From JAWKTM01 sp041399085 (GTDB lineage Bacteria; Planctomycetota; Planctomycetia; Pirellulales; Pirellulaceae): 64,000 nt of DNA. Both the position numbers and the translations under genes were made by a program. Shown here piece by piece: positions 54,157-62,915 of this stretch. Under the pieces are notes generated by a model. That model was not told the DNA's origin. It did no database searches and saw only the letters and a program-made list of their open reading frames with translations. The DNA is taken from the NCBI GenBank assembly GCA_041399085.1, contig JAWKTM010000007.1:124001-188000 (forward strand), written 5' to 3'. Every line of letters begins with the position of its first letter. The stretch's first letter is position 1.

Positions 54157-56838
54157 TTACCTGTGCGGCGGAATCGCTTCGGGCCCAGTGTTCGGCGACG
54201 CGTTGATGATCGCCAAAGCTTCGGGAGCCAGCGGTGATCGCGCGGCCGATGCGGCGGTCTGCTTCAACACTGGCAAGGCGGAACTGGCAGCGGCTGAAGT
54301 CATCGCGTCGCGCAGCCAGCGGTCTTGCAGATTGAACGGGTCGGCCATCGCCTGCATTACGGCGTGCGCCGCGGCTTCCGACGAAGGCTGATCGGCAATC
54401 GCCAGCAACGCCGCCAAACGGACATGCGGATCATTGTCGGCGAGCACTCCGCTGGCAATGATCTTCGGCGTCGCGGACTCGATCGCGGCCGCCACGGCGA
54501 CCGCGTTGCGTCGAACTCCGGCCGACGGATGACTCATTGCGGCGAACACGGCCTCGGTCGCTTCAGGATGCGAACCGTCCAGCAATCCCAGCCCGTGCAG
54601 TGTCCAAAGCGCGTGCATCGCACCGGGATTCAAACCGACTTCGTCGACGCTGGTATCCGCGATTAGCGCGATCAACTGCGGGGCAATTTCGCGATGCCCT
54701 CCTTCGATCAATCGCCGCTGAGCGTGCAAACGCCAGAACATGTTCGAGTGCGGCAGCACAACGGTCGCCAACTGCTCGGGCGTCGCTTGCGCGGCGAACA
54801 GCGGCATCAAATTCGGGGCCGTCGTGTTTACCGCCAAACGATAGATTCGTCCGTGCCGTTTATCGCGAAGCTCCGTCTCATACGCGTTCCCCTTGCCCGT
54901 CTTGTATCCAACCGGCGTCGGGTTGTGTTGCACGATGTAGTTGTACCAATCGATCACCCACATGTTTCCGTCCGGACCGACTTCGGCCATGATCGGGGCC
55001 GACCACTCATCATCGCTGGCCCACAGATTCCAGGCGTTCCGCGAGATATAGCTCGCTCCGTCCGGCTGGATTTGGAACGTGGCCACCAAATGCCCCGTGG
55101 GTCCCGCCACGAACGCGGTGCGATTCCAATAAGTCCGCGGATATTGGCGTGCCGTGTACAACGCATGGCCGGCGGCCGCGGTAAAGCGACCGTGCTGATC
55201 GACTTGCCGAACTTTGTCGGTGATCGGATCGAACTTCGGATCGATCGCAATCGAGCCCAACACGCTGCTCGACCAACCTCGCACCCGTTCGTAATACCGA
55301 TTCGGAATCGGCAGATGCACGCTGGGGTTATTGTTCGCGGTCGAGCCAAACAGCTCGCCCTCTTCGCTGATTCCCACGCCCCACGAATTGTTGTTCGTAT
55401 TGCGCAGGAACTCGAATTCGACGTGGGGCGTCTCGGACTTCATCGGGTCGTCGAAACGAAAGCGATAGAAGCCCGTGCGGAATGATTGTCGCTGGCCGCC
55501 GATCTCACCCTCGAATCCCGCGTAGCCGACCATTCCGTAGAACCAGTTGTCCAATCCGTAACGCAGATTGCTCGGCCCAGCATGCGTATCGCCGGTCGAC
55601 CAACCGGTGAACAGCGTCTTCCGCACATCGGCCACGTCATCGCCATCGGTGTCCTTCAGGAACAACGTGTCCGGCGCTTGATGCACAACCACTCCGCCGT
55701 AGGCAAACGCCAAGCTGGTCGGAATGCTCAGCCGCTCGGCGAACACCGTGAACTTGTCGGCCCGGCCATCGCCATCGGTGTCCTCGCAGATGCGGATGCG
55801 ATCGCGACCTTCGCCGGGACGCTGCAACTCGTTGGGATAATCCACCGTCTCGCAAACCCAAAGGCGGCCGCGGTCGTCCCAATTCATGCAGATTGGCTTG
55901 CCGCCGATTTCGGGTTCGGACGCCACCAACTCCAGGTCGAATCCAACCGGGATCGATACGTGCGTGGCCGACTCGGCCGGCGTGAGCGGCTTCTGCATCT
56001 GATTCAGCGGTTTGCCGATCGTGCCCCACTTTTCGTTCGCCGGGTAGTTCACGATCTCCGCTTCGACGTAATCGAACTTGGCGGCGTCCTCACCGATCTC
56101 CGTCATCGCCGGCTGATCGGTATACGTTCCAGCAATCGCCGGATCGCCCTGCGTGGCCCAACGAATGCCGCGTTCAATCAGATTATGGAAGCCGGGGTTG
56201 CCCCAAGTCCGCGAGTCGTGCCCCCAAGCCGTATAGAAGATGCGGCCCTTGCCGTGCTGACGAACCCACGTCCACGGCTCGCGCTGTTCGCCATCAACTC
56301 GGACTTCCAACACGGTGCGATCCGCGTTGTGCCGGTGGTGCGTATACGTTTCGTCCCAGCTTTCAAAGGCGTGAAAGCCCTGCATGATCGGATGATCCGG
56401 CCGGACGACTTCCGTGCGGAAAGTTCCCGTCGTATGCCGCTGAAACTGAGCGCCGACCAGCTCGATATACTTGTCCGAATTCAGAAAGCAGTACGACGCA
56501 CAGTGGATCGGAATGAAGCCCCGGCCGCTGGCCACGAAGTTCAGCAGCGCGGACTCTTGTTCGGGCGAGATCCGATCGATGTTCGCGTAGACAATCAATC
56601 CGTCATAGTGAGCCAGCGTTTCGACGTTCAACGAGCTGACATCGTCCGTATATGTCAGCTCGATTCCCCGATTGGCCATCGGCGGCGCCAGCTCACGGAA
56701 TCGCAAGGCTGGCTGGTGATGTCCACCATCGCCGAGAAAAAGAATGTCCAGCGTATCGCCCTGGTCGGCTTGGGACGTACTGCAGTGTCCCGCAAAGATT
56801 GCCGCTGAGCAAAATAGAGCAAATAAAGTGCGGATCAT
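54157..56838 (-). CDS. PVC-type haem dehydrogenase with ThuA domain, N-terminal part, split by frameshift
   Basis: An 893-codon fragment. Start ATG at 56838 gives signal peptide RTLFALFCSAAIFAGHCS. Residues ~28-245 are a ThuA-like glutamine-amidotransferase fold (DILFLGDGGHHQPALRF, FIPIHCASYCFLNSDKYIEL, RIFYTAWGHDSRTW); then the dehydrogenase beta-propeller (about 310-680: GKPICMNWDDRGRLWVCETV, CEDTDGDGRADK), then HEAT repeats. It ends PNTGPEAIPPHR-stop; the frame continues two bases over as SDSAAQVNKLLAAMATGN. Repaired length ~1460 residues with the C-terminal cytochrome. ThuA proteins are tied to trehalose and other glucoside use, so a 3-keto-sugar pathway is a reasonable inference. Confidence 0.85.
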   Translation of the reverse strand: MIRTLFALFCSAAIFAGHCSTSQADQGDTLDILFLGDGGHHQPALRFRELAPPMANRGIELTYTDDVSSLNVETLAHYDGLIVYANIDRISPEQESALLNFVASGRGFIPIHCASYCFLNSDKYIELVGAQFQRHTTGTFRTEVVRPDHPIMQGFHAFESWDETYTHHRHNADRTVLEVRVDGEQREPWTWVRQHGKGRIFYTAWGHDSRTWGNPGFHNLIERGIRWATQGDPAIAGTYTDQPAMTEIGEDAAKFDYVEAEIVNYPANEKWGTIGKPLNQMQKPLTPAESATHVSIPVGFDLELVASEPEIGGKPICMNWDDRGRLWVCETVDYPNELQRPGEGRDRIRICEDTDGDGRADKFTVFAERLSIPTSLAFAYGGVVVHQAPDTLFLKDTDGDDVADVRKTLFTGWSTGDTHAGPSNLRYGLDNWFYGMVGYAGFEGEIGGQRQSFRTGFYRFRFDDPMKSETPHVEFEFLRNTNNNSWGVGISEEGELFGSTANNNPSVHLPIPNRYYERVRGWSSSVLGSIAIDPKFDPITDKVRQVDQHGRFTAAAGHALYTARQYPRTYWNRTAFVAGPTGHLVATFQIQPDGASYISRNAWNLWASDDEWSAPIMAEVGPDGNMWVIDWYNYIVQHNPTPVGYKTGKGNAYETELRDKRHGRIYRLAVNTTAPNLMPLFAAQATPEQLATVVLPHSNMFWRLHAQRRLIEGGHREIAPQLIALIADTSVDEVGLNPGAMHALWTLHGLGLLDGSHPEATEAVFAAMSHPSAGVRRNAVAVAAAIESATPKIIASGVLADNDPHVRLAALLAIADQPSSEAAAHAVMQAMADPFNLQDRWLRDAMTSAAASSALPVLKQTAASAARSPLAPEALAIINASPNTGPEAIPPHR

Positions 56839-57058
56839 GGTTAGCACCGGCCAGTCAAATAAGAAAGTATTTTAGGGGAAAGCTCTTGCGACCCCGCGCG
56901 TGACAAATGGCGGCTTTCGGTCGAACCGCGATTATGAATAAGGACTTACGTTCTGAACACCCCCTAGCCCGCCGTGAGTCCATGGCTTGCAAAGTTCGCC
57001 TCCGTTGATCCTTCCGCGATATTCGGACGTGTTTGTCTCGATTTGCGGATCGTCCCTG

Positions 57059-57088
57059 TTGACACATTCGGAAAAGTCGAATTAGTAT
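57059..57088 (+). promoter_or_regulatory. sigma-70-type promoter for the pseudopilin gene
   Basis: ttgaca (57059-57064) and tagtat (57083-57088), spaced by 18 nt, sit 97 nt upstream of the start codon at 57185. The -35 box is perfect and the -10 box has four of six consensus bases. This is the best consensus promoter I noticed in the window. Confidence 0.6.
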
Positions 57089-57184
57089 CGAAAATCGTCC
57101 TTAAGCGGCGATATTATGCCGTGTCGAGTCGGTCTCTTTTTCAAGTTTTATGTGATTTCTGGTTTTGGAGAGGAAGGTGAGTTG

Positions 57185-58162
57185 ATGAAAGTTGGGCGGA
57201 AGGGGTTTACGTTGGTCGAGCTACTGGTGGTGATTGCCATCATCGGCGTGTTGGTGGCAATGTTGCTGCCCGCCGTTCAGGCGGCTCGCGAGGCGGCTCG
57301 ACGGTCGAGCTGCACGAACAATGTCAAGCAGTTGGCGCTGGCGTTCCACAATTACCATGACACGTATAAGAAGTTTCCCGCGTATCAGTATCACGTGTCG
57401 GGTGTGAATGCGTGGCAGGGCCACGGGGCTTTGACAATGATTCTGCCGTTTATCGAGCAGAATAACATTTATGACAAAGTCGACTTCACCAAGTCGTGGG
57501 ATAATGGCGTACACAGTGCCTTGCGCACGACGCACATCGAAGCGTTTAAGTGCCCGTCGGACGTACCGTATCCCAACCAAGCGTACGGCGGAACGAATTA
57601 CGGGGTCAGCGGCGGAGCTCGTGTGAATTTCTACGACACGGGCAGCCCGACACCGGCCAGCGGCGTGTTTGTTCGACGCCGTGAGACATCGATGGCCGAA
57701 GTTTTGGACGGCACTTCCAATACGATCATGGTGGCCGAGTTCCTGCATGGCGATGACAGTACTTCGTTCCGAACGTTGGAGCGTGACTTTACCAACAGCT
57801 TGTCGATTGCCACGGACAATTTCCCAACGCAATCCGAAGTGGAAACGGCAGGCACGGCATGTGATGCGAATTCATATCAACAAGTCAACGCCGGCCGCGA
57901 CTGGATGGGCAGCTTCCCCGGTCATATCGCCGTCAACATGGTTGCGCCGCCCAACTGGCAGCACATCAATTGTTGTTCCGGCGGCGGTTTCGGTTACGCT
58001 TGCGACCGCAACGGCATCGTCCCGGCGCGCAGCTTGCATCCTGGCGGCGTGAACGTGGGGCTGGCCGATGGCTCGACACGCTTCGTGCCAGAAACCGTGG
58101 ACTTTGTCACTTGGCAACGCATGGGCGCCCGCGCCGACGGACAGCCGATCCAGCTTCCGTAA
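57185..58162 (+). CDS. DUF1559 type II secretion pseudopilin-like protein
   Basis: A 325-residue protein with a type IV pilin/pseudopilin N-terminus: GRKGFTLVELLVVIAIIGVL (cleavage G-F, Glu5 present), then NNVKQLALAFHNYHDTYKKF and C-terminal LHPGGVNVGLADGSTRFVPE, the DUF1559 (SBP_bac_10-like) hallmarks. These proteins are abundant in planctomycetes and are thought to form extracellular or periplasmic pilin-like fibres. Start at 57185 taken because the pilin leader is short and GGAAGGTGAG lies just upstream; a longer frame from 57116 would bury it. Confidence 0.9.
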   Translation: MKVGRKGFTLVELLVVIAIIGVLVAMLLPAVQAAREAARRSSCTNNVKQLALAFHNYHDTYKKFPAYQYHVSGVNAWQGHGALTMILPFIEQNNIYDKVDFTKSWDNGVHSALRTTHIEAFKCPSDVPYPNQAYGGTNYGVSGGARVNFYDTGSPTPASGVFVRRRETSMAEVLDGTSNTIMVAEFLHGDDSTSFRTLERDFTNSLSIATDNFPTQSEVETAGTACDANSYQQVNAGRDWMGSFPGHIAVNMVAPPNWQHINCCSGGGFGYACDRNGIVPARSLHPGGVNVGLADGSTRFVPETVDFVTWQRMGARADGQPIQLP

Positions 58163-58174
58163 ACGTTATTCACC

Positions 58175-58250
58175 GGAGTGCTCGCGCACTTCCGCTTTCA
58201 TATGAAAGCGGAGCAGCGCAAGCTGCCCGGTGACGCGCCGCAACGCGAAC
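58175..58250. repeat. inverted copy of the 50-kb palindromic repeat
   Basis: ccggagtgctcgcgcacttc / cgctttcatatgaaagcgga / gcagcgcaagctgcccggtg is, on the other strand, the same as elements A and B at 49972-50070. Centre cgctttcatatgaaagcg is a perfect palindrome that can form a cruciform. Confidence 0.75.
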
Positions 58251-58269
58251 CTTTACGTCAGCGGCACGT

Positions 58270-58305
58270 GTGCCCGGCGCGACCGCGTCGGGCACTTGCC
58301 TTTCT
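58270..58305 (+). terminator. possible terminator after the pseudopilin gene
   Basis: Stem gtgcccggcgc (58270-58280) with gcgtcgggcac (58285-58295), one G-U pair, loop of four, followed by ttgcctttcttgtt. About 110 nt past the stop. Confidence 0.5.
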
Positions 58306-58379
58306 TGTTGATTGCCGACGCTCTCAGTAGTTGGCTTGTCGTGTTTAACACAATTTGGAATCGGAATTAGAGGTAAGTT

Positions 58380-58688
58380 ATGTATAGATATATGTTGGGT
58401 GTGATGTTGTTGGCCGTGGCTTTGATGTCCGGATGTGGTCGCAGCACCAAATCCGTACGAGTGGAAGTGCCTCCCGCAGTGGAACAAATTCGCATGACGC
58501 TGCAACCCTACGCCGACTCGGGCCAACTCGACAGCGGCGTTGTTGCGTTGCACGATCAGATCGAGGCTTTGAAGGCCGACGATCCGGCCAAGGCCGCGAC
58601 ATTGGAATCGGATCTGACTGAGTTGGAAGGACTGAAGACGCCAGATAAAGTGAAGGCCAAAGCTCAGGAGATGCTGGGTAAGCTTTAA
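58380..58688 (+). CDS. small lipoprotein of unknown function
   Basis: A 102-residue protein. Lipoprotein signal LGVMLLAVALMSGCGRSTKS with lipobox LMSGC (Cys near residue 19), then a helical Lys/Glu/Leu-rich body (DDPAKAATLESDLTELEGLK). AGAGGTAAG just before the ATG. It sits between the pseudopilin gene and the TPR gene on the same strand and may belong with the pseudopilin unit; planctomycetes often place a small lipoprotein after a DUF1559 gene. Confidence 0.75.
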   Translation: MYRYMLGVMLLAVALMSGCGRSTKSVRVEVPPAVEQIRMTLQPYADSGQLDSGVVALHDQIEALKADDPAKAATLESDLTELEGLKTPDKVKAKAQEMLGKL

Positions 58689-58749
58689 TGTGACGCCTGC
58701 AGCCTAGCCGGTACAATCGCGGTCTACCCGCCGGGACGACGAACGAGCG

Positions 58750-60222
58750 ATGGCGAAAAGGGAATCGAAACGGCGAAAACCGAGAAACGGCGTTGCTGAG
58801 TCTCCGCGAAAAGAATCTTCAAATCCACGTCGCGCGACTCGCGGGACGTGGATTCTTTTCGCGCTCGTCGCGACAGCGGCTTTCTTTTCCGTCTGGAAGA
58901 TGACTGGGTGGCTGCAACGGACATCTCACAGCGATACTCCTTCGTCGCCAGACTTCAACGTAAACAAATCTCCACCTATTTCACCGGAAACGGTATTTGA
59001 TATTTCGTCATCGCCGCCGAAGACTACGGAGGCGATTCGTGACGAAGCGTTCGACCTGTGTAAGACATTGATTGCGGATTCGCCGACTTCACCCGAAGCG
59101 ATCGCGGTTCTTGCACTCAGCCAGATGCGGTGGGGCCAAACCGATGAGGCGTCCGAGTCATGGCGACGAGCGTTGGCGCTGAATCCACAATTCTCGCCGG
59201 CTCATGTGGGACTTGGTCGCATTGCCCATACCGCCGGACAGCCACAATCCGTCGTAAAACACATGCAAGCCGCCATCGCGGCGAATTCCAAGCAATGTGC
59301 CGCCTACGCCCCACTGATTGACGCGTTGCTCCAGTTGCCCGATATCGACCAGGCGTTTCAAGTGGCGGAAGCGTATCAACGTCTTTGTCCAGAAGATAAC
59401 GAAGCCTATTTTTGGCTGGGCCAAGTTTATCTTCAGCGCGAAGAATACGATCGGGCTCGTGCGGCCCATGAGAATAGCATTCGCCTCAATCCACAGGCCA
59501 CGCGTTCTTACTATTCGCTAGCGCTCGCTTGCCAACGATTGGGAGACGATCAGCAGGCCGCCGCTTATCGGAAAACATTCCTGGAACTAAGCCGGCAGGA
59601 TTTGGATCGTCAACGACAAGCCAATCGCGAACATGAGGATGTAAGCTATGTTCGGGGTTGGGCGTCGGGTGTGTGGTTCTCGGCGGGAGAAGTCTACCGA
59701 AAGAACGGTCAAGGGTTGAAAGCCGAAGCCTGTTGGGTGCGCGGCGCCAGGCTCGACACTGGCGAAGTTGCTTGCCGAGAAGGGCTGGTAGCATTGTACC
59801 GTGAGGAACGGCGATTTCCGGCCGCCGTCCAAGTGTTAGAAGAGTTGGTTGCATCCCATCATGAACGGGCCGACTATTGGACCTCTTTGGGCGAGTCGCG
59901 AATGGAGATGCGGCAGGCAACGGAAGCAAGCAGCGCTTTCCGAAGTGCACTGAGGATTGATCCTCGTTTCTTGGCCGCATATTTGGGACTAGCGCAACTT
60001 GAATTGCAGATACCGGGTTCCGTGCCGGACGCCGCGGTAATGGCGGAGAAAGCCGCCGATATCCAGCCGTCGCCGGAAACCTTCGTCACGCTCGGCGCGC
60101 TGTTACAACAGCAGGGCCGCCCCAGGGACGCGGTCGACGCGATGCGCAAGGCCATCGAACTTGCTCCCAATAATTCGCAATTGCGAGCTACCTATGAACA
60201 GATGCTTCAGGAAGCCGAATAA
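58750..60222 (+). CDS. TPR-repeat membrane-anchored protein
   Basis: A 490-residue protein. Basic cytosolic N-terminus (KRESKRRKPRNGVAESPRKE), one membrane helix (TWILFALVATAAFFSVWKMT, about 34-53), then at least eight TPRs: RRALALNPQFSPAHVGLGRI, CPEDNEAYFWLGQVYLQREE, RARAAHENSIRLNPQATRSY and others to the C-terminus (DAVDAMRKAIELAPNNSQL). Probably a periplasmic scaffold. Its stop overlaps the start of the CRTAC1-like gene by 29 nt (60194-60222), so the two are made together, a pairing seen in planctomycetes. Confidence 0.85.
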   Translation: MAKRESKRRKPRNGVAESPRKESSNPRRATRGTWILFALVATAAFFSVWKMTGWLQRTSHSDTPSSPDFNVNKSPPISPETVFDISSSPPKTTEAIRDEAFDLCKTLIADSPTSPEAIAVLALSQMRWGQTDEASESWRRALALNPQFSPAHVGLGRIAHTAGQPQSVVKHMQAAIAANSKQCAAYAPLIDALLQLPDIDQAFQVAEAYQRLCPEDNEAYFWLGQVYLQREEYDRARAAHENSIRLNPQATRSYYSLALACQRLGDDQQAAAYRKTFLELSRQDLDRQRQANREHEDVSYVRGWASGVWFSAGEVYRKNGQGLKAEACWVRGARLDTGEVACREGLVALYREERRFPAAVQVLEELVASHHERADYWTSLGESRMEMRQATEASSAFRSALRIDPRFLAAYLGLAQLELQIPGSVPDAAVMAEKAADIQPSPETFVTLGALLQQQGRPRDAVDAMRKAIELAPNNSQLRATYEQMLQEAE

Positions 60223-60913
60223 CAGCCGGCCACATGATCGTTCGTACTGGCCTTCGTGTGTTGCACTCGTGCTGTGTGGATTCGCGATCAACCCATGCGG
60301 CACGGCATGGGGGCAGGACCAGTTTCCGATTCGCTTAGTCGATGTCACTGGGCGCACGGGCATCGATTTCCTGCATACCGACGGAAGTTCGGGGGAGCGC
60401 TATATCGTCGAGACATTGGCATCCGGCATGGCTGCTTTTGATTATGACAATGATGGAGACACCGATCTGTATTTTCTTAACGGCATGCGCAATGGCTCCG
60501 CATACGGCCAACCCTTCTACCACGAATCGATTGTATCGCAACGATGGGGAGGGCGCTTTACCGATGTCACGGAATACGCGGGCGTGGGTGATCCGGGCTT
60601 CGGATTGGGTGTGGCGGTGGCTGACTACGACAACGATGGCTACCAAGACTTGTATGTGAGCAACTTTGGGGTCAACGTGCTGTATCGCAATCGGGGTGAC
60701 GGCACGTTTGCGAATGCTTCGGACGAAGCAGCGGTGGCAGGCGGGGAAACCGTTGGAGCTGGCGTCTGTTTTCTCGACATTGAAGGCGATGGCGATTTGG
60801 ATGTGTACGTGGCCAACTATGTACGGTTTCAGTTCGACCAGCATCGTTCGCTTACGGTCGACGGTTTCCCCAATACCGTGGGCCTAAGGACTTTGAGGCC
60901 CAGCCGGACGTGA
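60194..60913 (+). CDS. CRTAC1/FG-GAP repeat protein, N-terminal part, frameshift
   Basis: A 239-codon fragment: an N-terminal export signal (CVALVLCGFAINPCGTAWGQ), then FG-GAP/VCBS repeats with calcium-binding loops MAAFDYDNDGDTDLYFLNGM, VADYDNDGYQDLYVSNFGVN and FLDIEGDGDLDVYVANYVRF. The frame drifts at about 60880 (gtgggcctaaggactttgag) and reads to a stop at 60911; the true continuation (GPKDFEAQPDVMYRNNGDGT) lies one base back in the frame used by the next fragment. One lost base would explain it. Confidence 0.8.
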   Translation: MNRCFRKPNNSRPHDRSYWPSCVALVLCGFAINPCGTAWGQDQFPIRLVDVTGRTGIDFLHTDGSSGERYIVETLASGMAAFDYDNDGDTDLYFLNGMRNGSAYGQPFYHESIVSQRWGGRFTDVTEYAGVGDPGFGLGVAVADYDNDGYQDLYVSNFGVNVLYRNRGDGTFANASDEAAVAGGETVGAGVCFLDIEGDGDLDVYVANYVRFQFDQHRSLTVDGFPNTVGLRTLRPSRT

Positions 60914-61914
60914 TGTATCGAAACAATGGCGACGGGACGTTTAGCGATGTGAGCCGGGAAGCTGGGCTTCAGATCGCCACGGGCACTGGCATGGGAACGC
61001 TATGCTTGGATTTCGACGACGATCGGGATACGGATATTGTGGTATTGAACGATGTGATGGGCAATTTTCTGTGGCAGAACGACGGGCATGGCAAGTTCGA
61101 GGAAGTGGGGCTGATCGCGGGGATCGGCTACAACGCCGACGGATTACCGCTGGGCAGCATGGGTTTGGACAGCGCGGACTATGACCGGGACGGCCGTCTG
61201 GATGTTTATCAAACGTCGTATGCCAATGAGTTACCGGCGCTGTATCGAAATCTGGGGGGCGGTTTGTTTCAGGATGTGACGAAACCTTCCGGGGCGGGCG
61301 CTGGGTTATATCCGCATGTGAATTGGGGCGCTGGCTTCGTGGATTTCGAGAACGATGGCGACTGTGATTTGTATATTGCCAACGGTCATCTACAGGACAA
61401 CGTGCATCGGTACAGTGATACCACCACCTATGAAACGGCTAATTCAGTTTTGCTGAACGAGGGCAACGGCCGTTTCCGGGATGTGAGTTCGTTGTGCGGC
61501 GAAGCGTTGGCCGAGCGTCTCAGTAGCCGTGGGATTGCGATTGCCGACCTGGATCAAGATGGTCGCTGCGACGTGGTCGTTAGCCAAGCTCGCAGCCGGC
61601 CGACTCTGCTGCGTAATGAAAGTCAGCCAGCCGGGCACTGGATCAGTGTCCGATTGCATGGACGTGGGACGAATCGTGACGGCGTGGGGGCTCGCATCCG
61701 CGTGATGGCCAACGGCGTTTCACAGGTGCGAGAAGTCCATAGCGGCCGGGGCTATCAAAGCCATTGGGGGACGGAAGTGCCGTTTGGTTTGGCTGCGGCG
61801 ACCGCGGTGGATGAGATCTATGTTCAGTGGATTGGCGGTGGCGAGCAAGTCGTGAAATCACCGCCGATCGACCGTGTGGTACACATCATCGAATCGAGTA
61901 GCGGTCGGCCGTGA
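60910..61914 (+). CDS. CRTAC1/FG-GAP protein, C-terminal part with ASPIC/UnbV domain
   Basis: 334 codons continuing the beta-propeller of the fragment before it (CLDFDDDRDTDIVVLNDVMG, DSADYDRDGRLDVYQTSYAN, FVDFENDGDCDLYIANGHLQ), then an ASPIC/UnbV domain: AGHWISVRLHGRGTNRDGVG, EVHSGRGYQSHWGTEVPFGL near residues 240-300. The first in-frame ATG at 60913 follows the break directly. Joined, the gene encodes ~570 residues, a normal size for this secreted family, which is linked to carbohydrate or surface binding. Shares its upstream overlap with the TPR gene. Confidence 0.85.
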   Translation: MMYRNNGDGTFSDVSREAGLQIATGTGMGTLCLDFDDDRDTDIVVLNDVMGNFLWQNDGHGKFEEVGLIAGIGYNADGLPLGSMGLDSADYDRDGRLDVYQTSYANELPALYRNLGGGLFQDVTKPSGAGAGLYPHVNWGAGFVDFENDGDCDLYIANGHLQDNVHRYSDTTTYETANSVLLNEGNGRFRDVSSLCGEALAERLSSRGIAIADLDQDGRCDVVVSQARSRPTLLRNESQPAGHWISVRLHGRGTNRDGVGARIRVMANGVSQVREVHSGRGYQSHWGTEVPFGLAAATAVDEIYVQWIGGGEQVVKSPPIDRVVHIIESSSGRP

Positions 61915-62030
61915 CCGCTTGCGATGCTGTCGGTATGACGGACTTATTATGTCTACTGTTATTAAGGTGAATTGTCTGGGGACTCTCGTTGATCGACCCC
62001 AGGCATGTTTTTACTATGGCGCACGGAATA

Positions 62031-62915
62031 CTAGCTGCACTTTTTGACCATGCGGACTTCGTTGCCGCGGTCGTTGAAGCGGATTTCGTCCATGAAGGCT
62101 TGCATCAACATTAGTCCGCGACGGTTCTCCACATCGAGCGTCTCGGCCGCGGCGGTTATCGTGGCTTCCACATCGAAGCCGGGGCCTTCGTCGCGGACCA
62201 CAAAGACCGCTTCGCTTGACGACAATTGGATTCGTACATGAACGCAGCGATCTCGATACGGCGGTTGCAGCAACCGAGCCGACACGGCTTCGCTGGGACG
62301 CGCGGAGTACTCGCCAATCGTCTGATCCGCTGGCAACTCCAGATTGCCTCGGTATAGGGCGTTCAGCAACGCTTCCTTGAGCGCCACACTCATTCGCTGG
62401 CCATCGGTATTGTCGCAAAACCGCATTCCGGCCGCCAATTGGTGAACTAGGTCGATCAGCGGATCGATGGCCGCCGGGTCGTTGGCAATTGTGAATTCAA
62501 ACTCCGTGCGGCCCAAGTAGCTAATCAAGCGATCATAATTCCGCTCGGCCCGCGAGATGGCCAGCACGTCTTCGACCGTTTCTAGTAACTTGACCGACAA
62601 TTGCGACTTGGGCACATAACTGGCGGCTCCCGCGTTGAGCGCCCGCAGCGCCAAAGCTTCGCTGCCATGGGCCGTCATCAGGATCACGGGCAGTCCGACG
62701 TACTCGTTGCGAATCAACTCAACCAACTGCAGCCCATCCATGTTTGGCATCTGCATATCCGTCAGCACTAAGTCGGCCTTAATTCGCTGAAGTTGTTCGA
62801 GCGCTTGCTCGCCATCGATCGCGAATTCGATTTGGCAATCCGACTTGGCTCGCAATAGTCCCGCGGCCAACCGTCGGTCTACTTCGGAATCATCTACCAA
62901 CAGAATCGTCGTCAT
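62031..62915 (-). CDS. response regulator fused to an RsbW-like ATPase domain
   Basis: A 294-residue protein: REC domain (residues ~1-125) with phospho-Asp in KADLVLTDMQMPNMDGLQLV, acidic pair VDDSEVDR, conserved Thr in VILMTAHGSEAL and Lys in ASYVPKSQL; then a GHKL ATPase of the anti-sigma RsbW type (~135-294): VALKEALLNALYRGNLELPA (N box), FVVRDEGPGFDVEA (G1 box), RGLMLMQAFMDEIRFNDRGN (G2/lid). RsbW usually binds an anti-sigma antagonist or sigma factor. A phosphorylation-controlled anti-sigma or kinase role is inferred. GGAGACACCG just before the start. No partner sigma factor or STAS protein is nearby. Confidence 0.85.
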   Translation of the reverse strand: MTTILLVDDSEVDRRLAAGLLRAKSDCQIEFAIDGEQALEQLQRIKADLVLTDMQMPNMDGLQLVELIRNEYVGLPVILMTAHGSEALALRALNAGAASYVPKSQLSVKLLETVEDVLAISRAERNYDRLISYLGRTEFEFTIANDPAAIDPLIDLVHQLAAGMRFCDNTDGQRMSVALKEALLNALYRGNLELPADQTIGEYSARPSEAVSARLLQPPYRDRCVHVRIQLSSSEAVFVVRDEGPGFDVEATITAAAETLDVENRRGLMLMQAFMDEIRFNDRGNEVRMVKKCS

